From: DATKKK01 sp964354625
Lineage (GTDB): Archaea > Thermoproteota > Bathyarchaeia > Bathyarchaeales > Bathycorpusculaceae
Reading direction: 5' to 3'
DNA length: 64,000 nt
NCBI GenBank assembly: GCA_964354625.1
Contig: CAYHAK010000003.1
Coordinates: 1 to 64,000 of the forward strand
In this document: positions 1-8,772 of the stretch, piece by piece
Layout of the letters: each line of letters begins with the position of its first letter
Numbering within the stretch: the first letter of the stretch is position 1
Translations under genes and position numbers: made by a program
Notes under the pieces: model-generated
What the model was told of the DNA's origin: nothing
The model's database searches: none
What the model saw: only the letters and a program-made list of their open reading frames with translations

Positions 1-602
1 TCAATCAGCACTGTGCCATACTCATAGTGGGACATGAAATGCTCGAAGAGCTGCTCGCGAGTCATGAAGTGGTCTCCCCACACGCCTACCCCCTTGCCCG
101 CCGTGAGCCTGTCAGGCTTGACGACAGCATTGGTCTTGAGCTCGTTGATCCAGCTGTAAACAGCCTTCTCCACATCCTCCGTGTCTGCGTATTCACTTGG
201 ATCGAAAACCTTGAAACGTGGGTTCACTTCAGGCACTATCTCGCGAAACAGGAGACGCTGACGAACCTTGCTTTCCTCGAGGGCACACTTCTTCGTGGGG
301 CAGATTAGTGGGATTTGCGTTCTCTTTTCGACGAGGTCGCGCACGCCCTCGATTATCGGCTTCTCGGGGCCTACGATGCCAAAGTCTATGCTGTCTTTGT
401 TTTCCTCGGCGAACCTGCATATTTCCTTGATATTCAGGTTGGGAATCACAACGTGCTTCGTGGCTTTCTCCAAGTTGAAGGGATTCCGCTGCTTGTCGGC
501 CACGTAAAGCTTTACATGATAGTTGCGGCTTCGCGCGAAGGCGTCAACCATTGCGGTTTCCCGTGAGCCATAGCAGACAACAAGTATTCCTACTCCTTCC
601 AT
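1..602 (-). CDS. purD: phosphoribosylamine--glycine ligase, partial
   Basis: N-terminal 200 residues of GAR synthetase, which joins glycine to phosphoribosylamine with ATP in purine synthesis; the C-terminal part lies beyond the window edge. The frame starts at ATG 602 (MEGVGILVVCYGSRETAM) and resembles the family's N-terminal G-x-G-x-RE-x-A region. Near residue 162 the motif VVKPDRLTAGKGVGVW matches the ATP-grasp phosphate-binding loop, normally VKPDGLAAGKGV. The N-terminal glycine loop is unusual: CYGSRETA instead of GSGGREHA. It follows purF by 55 bases on the same strand, so the two are probably co-transcribed. Confidence 0.86.
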   Translation of the reverse strand, partial: MEGVGILVVCYGSRETAMVDAFARSRNYHVKLYVADKQRNPFNLEKATKHVVIPNLNIKEICRFAEENKDSIDFGIVGPEKPIIEGVRDLVEKRTQIPLICPTKKCALEESKVRQRLLFREIVPEVNPRFKVFDPSEYADTEDVEKAVYSWINELKTNAVVKPDRLTAGKGVGVWGDHFMTREQLFEHFMSHYEYGTVLI

Positions 603-657
603 GGGTTCGCCTCGTTCGATTATGAGGATGTATTGTTGACCTAATGTATTTTGTCGT

Positions 658-2163
658 TTAGGTGTTTTGTAGTGCTTCTTCTATTTCGTACAGTCGTCCT
701 GTTTCTTCATGGCCTTCGAGGAATTTCTTTTTCATGGTGTCTGCGATTTTCTGTGCGAGCGGCGTGGGGTATTGGCCATTTATGCAGGCCATGCAGAGTT
801 CTTCTTTCTTGAATCCCGTGGCTCTGACGAGACCCTCGATCGACTGGTAGCACACAGCATCGGCGTTTATGATTTCGGCTATTTCCTTTGCGTCGTGTTT
901 GGAACCTACGAGTTGGCCATAGGTAGCCATGTCTATCCCGTATAGGCATGGGCCTATGATGCGTGGAAACGTCACGAACAAATAGACTTTCTTGGCGCCC
1001 ATTCTGCGCAGTTTTTCCACGATAACTTTGGTCGTGTCACCTCGGACTATACTGTCTTCGATGACGATGATGCGTTTGCCCTTGATTTTGGGTGCGAGTA
1101 TGTTGATTTTCCTGTCGATGGTGGATTGTCTTTCCTTTTTCAAGAGGAGGAAGGCGCGTTCGGTAACGTACCTGTGCCTGCGCGAGGCACGCTCCCAGCG
1201 TATTCCCGACGCCTCATGCACGCCCATCGCGGGGTCGTCGCCCGTCTCAGGCACTGAAAGAATCATGTCTGCATTCTTGACGACTTGCGGGTTTTCTTTG
1301 ACGATGTTTCTTCCGAATTCTTCGCGTATCTCGTACACGTATTTGTCGTCGAATCGTGAGTCTGGTCTGGCGAAGTAGGCGAATTCGAAGGCGCAGAAGG
1401 CTCTGCGCTGGCTCGCGACGAGTTTCTCGCGTTTGAAGCCGTCCTTGGTGACGGTTACCATTTCGCCGGGTTCCAGTTCGAAGTCTCTTTCGAAGCTGTT
1501 TATGTCGAGGCTAACGGTTTCAGAAGAGAACACGTACGTTGTGTGGTCCGTGCTGTGGCCTGCGCACAGCGGCCTTATCCCGTGTGGGTCCTTGAAGGCG
1601 AAGAATCTGCCGTCCTGCGTGATGACAGCCACCGAGAAAGCCCCATCAATCTCAAGCATACAAGCCTTAACGGCTTCGCGAAGCTCCTTGCCCTTTAGCA
1701 GCTCAACCATGAGCTTGTGGCAAACCAGCTCACCATCACACTCATAAGAGAAACCCGGAAACTCTTTGCCTATCTCTTTCATTAGCTGGAATGTATTTAC
1801 GACGTTGCCGTTGAAGGACACCGCGAGCTTGAGGTCTTTCTTCGAGGCTGTCACGGGCTGCGTGCCCTTGATCAGCGACTTCTCATCTGTCTTGCCTGAA
1901 GTCGTGTAGCGCACGTTGGCAACGCCCACGTTGCCGGGCAGACGCCCGAACCATTCTTGGATTGCGCTTGTCTTTATTCGCGGCACGAGGTCGAGGCTTC
2001 GGTGGACGTAGAATTCGCCGTTCATGAAGGTTAGGAAGCCGTGGGACTGGTGACCTCTGTGGTTTTGGGCTCGCAGACCCCAGTAAATGTACGGAAACAC
2101 AGACTGATCGTTGTAGTTAATGGCAGCGAACACGCCGCATTCCATTCCCACCTGATCTTCCAT
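658..2163 (-). CDS. purF: amidophosphoribosyltransferase
   Basis: First committed enzyme of purine synthesis: it moves the glutamine amide to PRPP. About 500 residues, typical length. The N-terminal class II glutaminase has the catalytic Cys in MECGVF, so a short propeptide is probably removed. RGHQSHGF stands where RGQESAGI is usual. The PRPP loop is IIVIEDSIVRGDTTK. Cysteines at the four places that bind the 4Fe-4S cluster in Bacillus PurF are present: in RAFCAFEF, in GPCLYGID, and two in LCMACINGQYP. ATG 2163 is preferred over TTG 2172 because a TATA-like CATAAATG lies about 26 bases upstream of it, suggesting a leaderless message. purD follows downstream. Confidence 0.93.
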   Translation of the reverse strand: MEDQVGMECGVFAAINYNDQSVFPYIYWGLRAQNHRGHQSHGFLTFMNGEFYVHRSLDLVPRIKTSAIQEWFGRLPGNVGVANVRYTTSGKTDEKSLIKGTQPVTASKKDLKLAVSFNGNVVNTFQLMKEIGKEFPGFSYECDGELVCHKLMVELLKGKELREAVKACMLEIDGAFSVAVITQDGRFFAFKDPHGIRPLCAGHSTDHTTYVFSSETVSLDINSFERDFELEPGEMVTVTKDGFKREKLVASQRRAFCAFEFAYFARPDSRFDDKYVYEIREEFGRNIVKENPQVVKNADMILSVPETGDDPAMGVHEASGIRWERASRRHRYVTERAFLLLKKERQSTIDRKINILAPKIKGKRIIVIEDSIVRGDTTKVIVEKLRRMGAKKVYLFVTFPRIIGPCLYGIDMATYGQLVGSKHDAKEIAEIINADAVCYQSIEGLVRATGFKKEELCMACINGQYPTPLAQKIADTMKKKFLEGHEETGRLYEIEEALQNT

Positions 2164-2185
2164 GACTGGCAATAACCAAGAAGCG

Positions 2186-2193
2186 CATTTATG
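2186..2193 (-). promoter_or_regulatory. TATA-like box of purF
   Basis: On the minus strand this reads CATAAATG and is centred about 26 bases before the purF ATG at 2163, the normal distance from an archaeal TATA box to the transcription start. A second AT-rich stretch, TTTTTATC, lies further upstream near 2215. Confidence 0.4.
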
Positions 2194-2242
2194 AGCCTTT
2201 AGTACACATTCAGATAAAAACCACGAGACCTCTGAGGGAACT

Positions 2243-2252
2243 AGCGCGCGCT
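2243..2252. repeat. dispersed palindrome AGCGCGCGCT, copy 1
   Basis: Perfect 10-base palindrome, preceded by CT, in the intergenic space between the upstream side of purF and the 3' end of the secreted-protein gene. It belongs to a family of alternating GC motifs spread through the window. Confidence 0.6.
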
Positions 2253-2290
2253 GTGCATCGTGTGGCGAGGCCTCCTAACGTGCGGACCGC

Positions 2291-2722
2291 TCATCTTACG
2301 GCGCTTGAGATTATGGTCAGTTCTACGGCTGGTACGACGTGTATCCACCAGTCTAGCAGCATGTAAGAGTCGCCATAGTAGGCTACAAGTCGCGCCACCG
2401 AACCTACTGGCGCATCAGCAGGCACGGTTCCGTTCCACGTCAAGGTTTTCTTGTGGTCCGGTTCGAGCGTCAGGGTCTGCGCTGTGCCTTTCCACGTCCA
2501 TTTCTCGCCTTCGAAGGCCACGTTGACCGACCACACTCCCTGAGTAGAGCCCACGTTCTTGAAGCCGATCTCAACCGTCAACACGCCCCCAGGTGCCTTA
2601 TCCACCACACCGCCCGACGGAGGCGGACAGCACGCCAGCTGGCCACTGACGCCCACGCTTGAAAAACCAGCCATTACAATCAAAACCGCAACCGCAAACC
2701 AAACAAGGGCAAACATACGCAT
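2291..2722 (-). CDS. small secreted protein with Ig-like/CARDB-like domain
   Basis: A 143-residue protein. ATG 2722 is chosen because GGAGGAGAG lies 8 bases before it; the frame runs 56 codons further upstream but that extension has no such signal. Residues 3-28 are a hydrophobic signal segment ending in GVSG, so the protein is probably exported or lipid-anchored near a CC pair at about residue 31. The rest is rich in beta-strand patterns (VLTVEIGFKNVGS, VPADAPVGSVARL), the pattern of CARDB or other Ig-like modules of archaeal surface proteins. No catalytic motif is visible. Function unknown; the fold assignment is an inference from sequence pattern. Confidence 0.6.
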   Translation of the reverse strand: MRMFALVWFAVAVLIVMAGFSSVGVSGQLACCPPPSGGVVDKAPGGVLTVEIGFKNVGSTQGVWSVNVAFEGEKWTWKGTAQTLTLEPDHKKTLTWNGTVPADAPVGSVARLVAYYGDSYMLLDWWIHVVPAVELTIISSAVR

Positions 2723-3112
2723 GCTATCCTCTCTCCTCCACAACAGATGCACGAATCCACGCTTTATTGGTTTTGCACAGACACCTCTAGAACACAAAAA
2801 TAGAAGACAACTGAACCGCAACTGCAAAAACACAGAGAGTAGGGGTGCCGAAAAGGTAGGATGCCTATCAAGGGTCGCAAAGCGCGACACAGTGAAGCTG
2901 CAAAACCAGTGGATGCGTATTCTTTGACATGGCTTTGCTCTGTAGGGCTCGATAACCTACGTTCGCAAAGGATTATCAATCGTTCAGAGAAGGAAGAGGA
3001 TCATGAACGATTGCCCAGCGAAGGCAGAGCCTCATCAAAGCCTCAAACCACACTTTGCCTGATTCGTTTGAAAGAGCAATGCCAGAACAACCGTTTATGC
3101 TAGCGGAGAGAG
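2723..3112. other. gene-poor stretch
   Basis: 390 bases between the secreted protein (minus) and a small plus-strand frame. Short open frames exist on both strands but have no ribosome site and no recognisable product. The right end holds a TATA-like TTTATGC near 3092, probably the promoter of the small frame and RAM-domain gene downstream. I see no RNA gene here. Confidence 0.4.
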
Positions 3113-3355
3113 ATGAGAAAAACTAGAGCGCACAGGCTTGGCGTGCACGCCATCTTTCTGCTCTTGCCTAATGGTGGAATGTTGCGGACTTCGTTCCTGT
3201 GCCTCTTCCTGCTATGTCGCCACCTAGAGGGCGTAATAAAACCACGCCGTGTCGGACATGGACGGATTGTGCACGGACGCACGCCAGACTCGATGATTGC
3301 ACGCACTATGTTCCCAAAGCCTAAAAGGCAAGTGTTCAGAGAGAGTGAAATGTGA
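3113..3355 (+). CDS. small basic protein, uncertain
   Basis: An 80-residue frame I do not recognise. In its favour: GGAGAGAG lies directly before the ATG, a TATA-like TTTATGC lies about 20 bases further up, and its TGA overlaps the GTG start of the next gene, as in a coupled operon. Against it: the SD is almost touching the ATG and the protein shows no family signature, only a hydrophobic N-terminal half with cysteines and a basic C-terminal half. It may instead be leader sequence of the RAM-domain gene. Confidence 0.3.
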   Translation: MRKTRAHRLGVHAIFLLLPNGGMLRTSFLCLFLLCRHLEGVIKPRRVGHGRIVHGRTPDSMIARTMFPKPKRQVFRESEM

Positions 3356-3588
3356 TTCGGATGCCTACAGCATACGTGTTGATAAATACTGAGGAATTCG
3401 ACCCGCAGTTGATGAAAGCATTGAGAGACATCAAGGGAGTTGAGGAAGCCTATCCTCTCTACGGCGTCTACGACATCATCGTGAAAACAAAAGCGGAGAC
3501 GACGAACATGCTCAAGGAAACACATGACAAAATAAGGAAATCGAAAAAAGTCAGACAAACACTAACAATGATCGCACACGAGAAGTAG
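3352..3588 (+). CDS. stand-alone Lrp/AsnC ligand-binding (RAM) domain protein
   Basis: 78 residues with no DNA-binding domain. The sequence matches the alpha-beta RAM domain of Lrp/AsnC regulators: TAYVLINTE at the N-terminus, then KDIKGVEEAYPLYG-type spacing, DIIVKTKAET, and the terminal strand TLTMIAHEK. Small RAM proteins in archaea bind amino acids and are thought to modulate full-length Lrp proteins; that role is family knowledge. GTG 3352 and ATG 3361 are both possible starts. The stop codon TAG is part of a copy of the AGCGCGCGCT palindrome. T-rich sequence downstream (around 3608-3627) could end transcription. Confidence 0.8.
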   Translation: MIRMPTAYVLINTEEFDPQLMKALRDIKGVEEAYPLYGVYDIIVKTKAETTNMLKETHDKIRKSKKVRQTLTMIAHEK

Positions 3589-3596
3589 CGCGCGCT
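3587..3596. repeat. dispersed palindrome AGCGCGCGCT, copy 2
   Basis: Perfect palindrome, within TAGCGCGCGCTA, whose first three bases are the TAG stop codon of the RAM-domain gene. A shorter relative, CGCGCGC, lies at 3712-3718 in the same intergenic space. Confidence 0.6.
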
Positions 3597-3607
3597 AAAA
3601 GTAGAAA

Positions 3608-3628
3608 GCGATTTCCCTTTTTCTTCTT
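3608..3628 (+). terminator. T-rich probable terminator
   Basis: A pyrimidine run with several T clusters (CCCTTTTTCTTCTTTT) about 25 bases after the stop of the RAM-domain gene, and before the convergent end of aspS. Poly-T tracts end transcription in archaea; no hairpin is needed. Confidence 0.4.
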
Positions 3629-3830
3629 TTGGCACGCGCTCCAAGCTTCCAGCTCAAGTCCCTTGGTTCTTGTTGTATGGTTCTTCGCATGGTCCTAGTC
3701 ATCTTGTCAACCGCGCGCCAATTGAGATAGCGGAGGCAAAGGATTGGGAGAGAGGATGCAAGTTGCTACTAAACCGCGAGCTTGCCTGCGGATTCAAAGC
3801 ACATATAGGGAGGCCAGAATTCTCAGGCAC

Positions 3831-5150
3831 CTAGGGTGTGAGCCGGAACTTGTCTCTCGGATACAGCGTGACCTCGCGTATGTTCTTCTTGCCCGTCAGC
3901 ATCATCGTGAGCCTCTCCAAACCTATGGCCCAACCCGCGTGAGGTGGCATACCATAATCAAACGCCTGCAGATGATACTTGAAAGACTCTGGCCTCAAAC
4001 CCTTCTCCTCCAACCGCTTCACCAGCAGCTCCTTGGACGCAATCCTCGTTCCACCTGAAACCAGCTCCATGAACCGCCACATAAGGTCAAAGCCCTCACT
4101 GGTCTCAGGATTGTCGTCTCGTGGCTTAATATAGAACGCCTTCGCATGCGTAGGCCAATCAGTAATGTAGTAGAAGTGCGGGTGGAGCTTGCCCAACGTC
4201 CTGAACGCAGGCATCGGAATGTCTTCGCCCCAAGGAACCTCGACGCCCTCCTTCTTCAAATCGCCAAGAATCCGCTCATACGACAGACGCTTAAAGGGAA
4301 CCTCAGGCACCTTCACGCTATGCTTCAGCGTGACCAGCTCCCTCTCGCACTTCTCGTTGACATTCTTGCACACGTACTGGATGAGCTGCTCAAGCAACCG
4401 CATCACGTCCTCAGCGTTGGCGAATGCCTGCTCAATGTCGATCGACACGAACTCGCTCAAATGCCTACGAGTGTGCGATTCTTCCGCCCTGAAGAAAGGC
4501 CCAATCTCGAACACCTTCTCAAGACTCATCACAAGTTGCTCCTTGTACAGCTGCGGACTCTGCGCAAGAAATGCCTTCCTGTCGAAGTAGTTGACTGCGA
4601 AAAGTTCCGCACCACCTTCAGTGGCCGAAGCAATCATTCGAGGCGTATGCACCTCCAAAAAGCCCCTTTCGAAAAGGAAATCCCGAATCGCCTCCACCGC
4701 TGTGTGCTGAACCTTGAAGACGACCAGATTCGCCTCGCTGCACAGGTCGAGCGCGCGAGCATCCAACCGCGCCTCCAGGTTCGCAGGCGTTTTGCCCGAA
4801 ATGTCAATAGGCAACTCTGAAACCGCTGTGCTGAATATTCTGATCTCGTTCGGAAGCACTTCGACGCCCCTCGGAGTCATGTTCGTCTTCTTCACCGTGC
4901 CTTTCACACCGATGCTGAACCTCTTCTGCAACGCATCAGCCTTCGAAAGCACTTCGCTGCTTACTTTCTTCCGCAAAACCGTTACCTGAATCGTGCCCTC
5001 CCTGTCCTGTAAGATAACGAAACGCAACGCACCCAAATCGCGGATTTCCTGAACCCACCCGAAAAGCGTGACCTCGGAACCATCCGTCGCAGGCTTAATA
5101 TCGATAGAATAGTGGCTTCTACGCCAATCACCAATTGCGTCCAAACTCAT
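3831..5150 (-). CDS. aspS: aspartyl-tRNA synthetase
   Basis: Class II synthetase of about 439 residues, the archaeal/eukaryotic size. An N-terminal OB-fold anticodon-binding domain (about residues 15-110) precedes the catalytic domain. Motif 2 is FFRAEESHTRR near residue 220 and motif 3 GWAIGLERLTMM near residue 406; FLAQSPQLYK is also typical. ATG 5150 is preferred to GTG 5159 because GGTGAG lies just before it. At the OB-fold position that is Trp in the discriminating Thermococcus enzyme the residue here is Gln (GWVQEIRDLG), so whether it also charges tRNA-Asn cannot be decided. It is the last gene of an alba-KH-aspS unit. Confidence 0.95.
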   Translation of the reverse strand: MSLDAIGDWRRSHYSIDIKPATDGSEVTLFGWVQEIRDLGALRFVILQDREGTIQVTVLRKKVSSEVLSKADALQKRFSIGVKGTVKKTNMTPRGVEVLPNEIRIFSTAVSELPIDISGKTPANLEARLDARALDLCSEANLVVFKVQHTAVEAIRDFLFERGFLEVHTPRMIASATEGGAELFAVNYFDRKAFLAQSPQLYKEQLVMSLEKVFEIGPFFRAEESHTRRHLSEFVSIDIEQAFANAEDVMRLLEQLIQYVCKNVNEKCERELVTLKHSVKVPEVPFKRLSYERILGDLKKEGVEVPWGEDIPMPAFRTLGKLHPHFYYITDWPTHAKAFYIKPRDDNPETSEGFDLMWRFMELVSGGTRIASKELLVKRLEEKGLRPESFKYHLQAFDYGMPPHAGWAIGLERLTMMLTGKKNIREVTLYPRDKFRLTP

Positions 5151-5167
5151 ACCGCTCACCGCCGCGA

Positions 5168-5752
5168 CTAGTCCGCAAACTCCACGCGCAACGTGATGTT
5201 GCGAACCTTAGTCGCTATCTCCTTCAAAGCCTTTACATCAAAAGGAGGACCCAAACCACGCCTTTTCCGCAAAATAGCACGCGTCTCAGTCGTCCCATCA
5301 GGCAACCAAATCGTGTTAATCGTCAAAATGCTCAAAGGAGCAAACAAATCCTCCAAGAACTTGCGGTTATCCACGCCATTCTCTAGAACCCGAACACTCC
5401 TTCCTGTCTCCTCGCTCAAAGCCTTAACAATCTTGCCACCGTAACCCAGGAGACGAGGAACATCACCCGCACCCACAATCAAAGCCAAAGTCCTGCCAGC
5501 CTCAACCGCCCTGTGAAAAGAAACATTCTGAAGCGAAGGGTACTTCTCCTCCATCGAAAGCAGCAAACGTGCGATTTTCAAATCCTGCTCACTGATTTCG
5601 CCAGACTTAACTCTAGCTGAGCACTTTTGGCACAGTATGCCACTCTTCAAGCAGAAACTACACAGTACCGTTTTCACCCAGTGAATCGCCCCTTCCAGAA
5701 GCAAAGGAGGCGCAGCGAAGCGTCGAACGCCTGTGTGAACCGCCTCTAGCAC
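5168..5752 (-). CDS. zinc-finger/KH domain RNA-binding protein (NusA-like)
   Basis: A conserved-looking archaeal protein with a short N-terminal zinc motif (CSFCLKSGILCQKC), a helical part, and a KH-like RNA-binding region with GAGDVPRLLGYGGKIVKAL, where the GYGG loop fits the KH GxxG element. A second KH-like half may follow. It probably binds RNA, perhaps in transcription or translation; the exact role is not known to me. The longest frame begins at GTG 5752, overlapping the end of alba by 7 bases. The conserved part begins near GTG 5677, preceded by GGAAGGGG, so that codon could be the true start. It lies 17 bases upstream of aspS. Confidence 0.7.
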   Translation of the reverse strand: MLEAVHTGVRRFAAPPLLLEGAIHWVKTVLCSFCLKSGILCQKCSARVKSGEISEQDLKIARLLLSMEEKYPSLQNVSFHRAVEAGRTLALIVGAGDVPRLLGYGGKIVKALSEETGRSVRVLENGVDNRKFLEDLFAPLSILTINTIWLPDGTTETRAILRKRRGLGPPFDVKALKEIATKVRNITLRVEFAD

Positions 5753-6024
5753 TCTAACGTGATTTCAACTGTGCTTACGTTCGTCGGCTGACTGCCCTCT
5801 TCTCTTGCCTCAACCTGATCCGTGCCGATACCGATCCTCTTGACCTTCACGTCCGGCAGAAACTTGCGTCTGACAATTTCGGCAACGTCAACCGCTAGGC
5901 CTATCGATCTTCCCCGTGCCTTGATGCTAACTTCCTTCGCTCCGCCGTGAAAGAGGGTTATGCATGCCAACACATAGTTCATCACTGGCTTCTTTCCGAT
6001 CAACACTGCATTGCTTTCCGACAT
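5746..6024 (-). CDS. albA: DNA/RNA-binding protein Alba
   Basis: 92 residues, the usual size. The start at ATG 6024 gives MSESNAVLIGKKPVMNYVL, matching the family's V-x-IGKKPVMNYV opening, and AAGGCGG lies about 6 bases upstream. Further family features are KARGRSIGLAVDVAEIVR and the C-terminal strand STVEITLE. Alba dimers coat chromosomal DNA and bind RNA; the lysines of the GKKP segment are the known contact and acetylation site in Sulfolobus. It heads an operon with the KH protein and aspS. An archaeal histone is encoded near 62.7 kb, so the cell carries both chromatin proteins. Confidence 0.93.
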   Translation of the reverse strand: MSESNAVLIGKKPVMNYVLACITLFHGGAKEVSIKARGRSIGLAVDVAEIVRRKFLPDVKVKRIGIGTDQVEAREEGSQPTNVSTVEITLEC

Positions 6025-6235
6025 TATGTACCGCCTTACTCCTATTTCATCGTTTTTTGCGGCTTCATAACCTTTTTTGCCGGGGAATAAATACATTACG
6101 GTTCAGATTTCCCTCCAAAGAAAGCGACAGTTCAGGAAATGCTCGTTTCATTCATCTCTTTGCCTCATGAAACGTTAAATAACCGGTACTAATGTAAAGT
6201 CTAGTCTTAACAAAACATCAAACTGGGAGAACACG

Positions 6236-6694
6236 TTGGAATCGCTCACCAAGCGTTCACTTCAGTTGCTGAGACTGCTTTACGAAAGAGGCAAATCCTC
6301 AACCACCATCACGTTGCGCGTGAAACAGGACGAGTTGGCAACGCAGCTGGGAATAAGCAGGCAAGCACTGAACATTCATCTGCGAAAGCTACGGTATTTG
6401 AACTGCATACGCACAGGCAGAGGTTTCATAGACGTAACCGAGAAGGGACTGAACACGCTAGGAATATCCTCAGCCCCAGCGTTCATACTCATACGAGTGT
6501 CACCCGTCAAAAGAATCCACGTTTACGAAAAAATCAAGGAACTCACGGTCCAGAGAGCCTTCAGAATAGCAGGCAACTTCGACGCCCTCCTACTAGTCGA
6601 AAGAGAAAAACTCGACGAAACATTGAAGAAGCTTTATTCCATCGACGGCATACAAGACACACGATCATACGTCACCATAGAAACCATAAAGTGA
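6236..6694 (+). CDS. transcription regulator with helix-turn-helix and RAM-like domain
   Basis: 152 residues. Residues 1-75 form a winged helix with a clear recognition region (DELATQLGISRQALNIHLRKL), followed by a wing ending GRGFIDVTEKGL. The C-terminal half (FILIRVSPVKRIHVYEKIKEL, then FRIAGNFDALLLVE) resembles the Lrp/AsnC RAM domain. The start is TTG 6236, with GGGAGA 6 bases before it. It lies 13 bases upstream of sucC on the same strand and could regulate the sucCD operon or itself; that is inferred from position only. The target is unknown. Confidence 0.75.
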   Translation: MESLTKRSLQLLRLLYERGKSSTTITLRVKQDELATQLGISRQALNIHLRKLRYLNCIRTGRGFIDVTEKGLNTLGISSAPAFILIRVSPVKRIHVYEKIKELTVQRAFRIAGNFDALLLVEREKLDETLKKLYSIDGIQDTRSYVTIETIK

Positions 6695-6707
6695 GGGAGA
6701 AGAAGCG

Positions 6708-7856
6708 TTGAAGCTCTTCGAGTACGAGGCTAAAACCATACTGGCGAAGTATGGGATACCGGCGCCTCAAGGCGGATTGGCGACGAGTATAGGCCAAGCC
6801 TGCGAGGTTGCCAGCAGACTGAAGCCGCCACTAGCTATTAAAGCACAAGTTCTCGTCGCGGGAAGAGGCAGAGCAGGCGGAATCCTCTTCGCAGATTCAA
6901 CCGACGAAGTAAAAAAGACCGCGGAAAAGCTGCTGGCCATGCAAATCAAAGGCATACCCGTCAAAAGCATATGGATCGAAGAGAAAATCCAGATAAAACG
7001 AGAACTCTACTTCGGCATCACCACAGACAGATTCAACCGGAGTTACATTGCAGTCGCCTCAGCAGTCGGCGGAATGGACATAGAGGAAATAACAGAGAAG
7101 ACTCCTGAGAAAGTCATAAAACTCCTGATCGACCCTCAACTGGGCCTCTGCGCCTTTCACACACGCGAAATCGCAAGAAAAATGGGCTACACAGGCAACC
7201 AGATTCTCGACCTTGGGAGAACCCTCGAGAAATTGTACCGAGTGGGCATGGACTACGATGCTGAGCTTATCGAGATGAACCCAATTGTTGAAACAGCTGA
7301 AGGCAAGTTTGCGGCTGCAGATGCCCGCATAATAATCGACGACAACGCCTTGTTCCGTCATCAGGAGTACAAAAAGAGGCTTCTGGAAGGCGAAAGCGAC
7401 CTGACGTCGCAGGAGCTGGAAGCCATGAAGAACTATCTGGCGTATGTGAAGCTGGATGGCAGCATCGGCGTAATCGGCAACGGTGCAGGCCTCGTGATGG
7501 CCACGTTGGACACAATACAATACTACGGAGGGAAACCGGCCAACTTTCTGGACATCGGCGGCGGAGCGGCCTCCGAAACCACGGCAACAGCCCTTCGAAT
7601 AGTGCTCTCCGACCCCAACGTCAAAGCACTCTTCATAAACATCCTCGGCGGCATAACCCGCTGCGACGAAGTGGCCAAAGGCATACTCGAAGCAAGAGCA
7701 AAGATCGGAGTCACAAAACCCACAGTCATCAGACTGATAGGCACAAACGAAGAAGAAGGAAAGCGAATCCTGACAGAAGCAGGAATACCCGTGCTCGACA
7801 GCATGGAAGAAGCCGCGCAGAAGGTCGTGGAAATCGTCAAGAAAGGAGGCAACTGA
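6708..7856 (+). CDS. sucC: succinyl-CoA synthetase, beta subunit
   Basis: 382 residues, standard length. N-terminal ATP-grasp domain (KLFEYEAKTILAKYGIPAP at the start, then IKAQVLVAGRGRAGGI), and the C-terminal CoA-ligase flavodoxin-like domain with NFLDIGGGA and NILGGITRCDEVAKGI. The enzyme interconverts succinyl-CoA and succinate with ADP/ATP, and in archaea may also act on other acyl-CoAs. The start is TTG 6708 behind GAGGGAG. sucD follows after 2 bases, so the two subunits are translated together. Confidence 0.95.
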   Translation: MKLFEYEAKTILAKYGIPAPQGGLATSIGQACEVASRLKPPLAIKAQVLVAGRGRAGGILFADSTDEVKKTAEKLLAMQIKGIPVKSIWIEEKIQIKRELYFGITTDRFNRSYIAVASAVGGMDIEEITEKTPEKVIKLLIDPQLGLCAFHTREIARKMGYTGNQILDLGRTLEKLYRVGMDYDAELIEMNPIVETAEGKFAAADARIIIDDNALFRHQEYKKRLLEGESDLTSQELEAMKNYLAYVKLDGSIGVIGNGAGLVMATLDTIQYYGGKPANFLDIGGGAASETTATALRIVLSDPNVKALFINILGGITRCDEVAKGILEARAKIGVTKPTVIRLIGTNEEEGKRILTEAGIPVLDSMEEAAQKVVEIVKKGGN

Positions 7857-7858
7857 AG

Positions 7859-8731
7859 ATGGGCGGGATAATAATCGACGAAAAAACACGGGCTATAGTG
7901 CAAGGCATCACCGGAACACAGGGAAGCTTCCATACCGAACGCATGCTTGAATACGGAACGAAAATCGTGGCCGGCACATCGCCCGGAAAAGGCGGGATCA
8001 AAATGCACGGTGTGCCAGTCTTCGACACGGTCGAAGAGGCACAGCAGAAGCACCAGGCCAACTCCTCGATAATCTTTGTGCCAGCACCTTTTGCGGCAGA
8101 CGCAGCCCTTGACGCGATGGAAAACGGAATCAGAACAGTCATCATAATAACCGAGCATATCCCGATTAGAGACGCGATTAATGTGATGGCGCGAGCGAAA
8201 CAGCTCAGAGCCACCGTCGTAGGCCCGAACACGCCTGGCGTGATAACGCCAGAAGAGTGCAAACTCGGCATAATGCCCGCTCACATCTTCAAAAAGGGCA
8301 GCATAGGCATTGTTTCGAGAAGCGGAACGCTGACTTATGAGATAGCGGCAGGCCTAACCAGAAGCGGCTTGGGCCAGTCAACATGTTTAGGTCTAGGCGG
8401 AGACCCAATAACGGGCCTAAACTTCACAGATGCACTGACAATGTTTGAAGAAGACTTGCAGACCAAGGCATGCGTGCTTGTTGGCGAGATCGGAGGCAAC
8501 CTTGAGGAACTGGCCGCTGAGTACATCTCAAAACAGAAATACCCGAAGCCAGTCGTTGCGTTCGTTGCGGGACGCTCAGCCCCCCCAGGGAAGCGCATGG
8601 GACATGCAGGCGCAATAATCACAGGCAAAGCGGGAACGGCGGAAACCAAGATCGAAGCTTTCAGGAATGCTGGCGTGAAAACCGCCGAAAAACCAAGCGA
8701 AGTGACCGAAATTCTGAAGAAACTGCTTTGA
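7859..8731 (+). CDS. sucD: succinyl-CoA synthetase, alpha subunit
   Basis: 290 residues. Begins with a Rossmann CoA-binding domain (VQGITGTQGSFHTERMLEYG) and contains GIVSRSGTLTYE and GLGGDPITG, typical of the family. The catalytic phosphohistidine lies in KRMGHAGAI near residue 250. GEIGGNLEELAAEY is the other conserved segment. It pairs with sucC immediately upstream. The next gene, L40e, has its own promoter, so the operon probably ends here. Confidence 0.95.
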   Translation: MGGIIIDEKTRAIVQGITGTQGSFHTERMLEYGTKIVAGTSPGKGGIKMHGVPVFDTVEEAQQKHQANSSIIFVPAPFAADAALDAMENGIRTVIIITEHIPIRDAINVMARAKQLRATVVGPNTPGVITPEECKLGIMPAHIFKKGSIGIVSRSGTLTYEIAAGLTRSGLGQSTCLGLGGDPITGLNFTDALTMFEEDLQTKACVLVGEIGGNLEELAAEYISKQKYPKPVVAFVAGRSAPPGKRMGHAGAIITGKAGTAETKIEAFRNAGVKTAEKPSEVTEILKKLL

Positions 8732-8772
8732 CTAGAAGCGAGTAGGCGTACGTAGCCACGCTGAGTGTTCGG

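Noticed and set aside
3712..3718. CGCGCGC near 3712 as a full copy of the repeat
   Set aside because: Only seven alternating bases and no flanking A or T; listed only as a relative.
7059..7889. Long open frame opposite sucC
   Set aside because: Antisense to a clear gene, with a composition of Cys, Phe and His typical of the reverse strand of high-GC third-position coding sequence.
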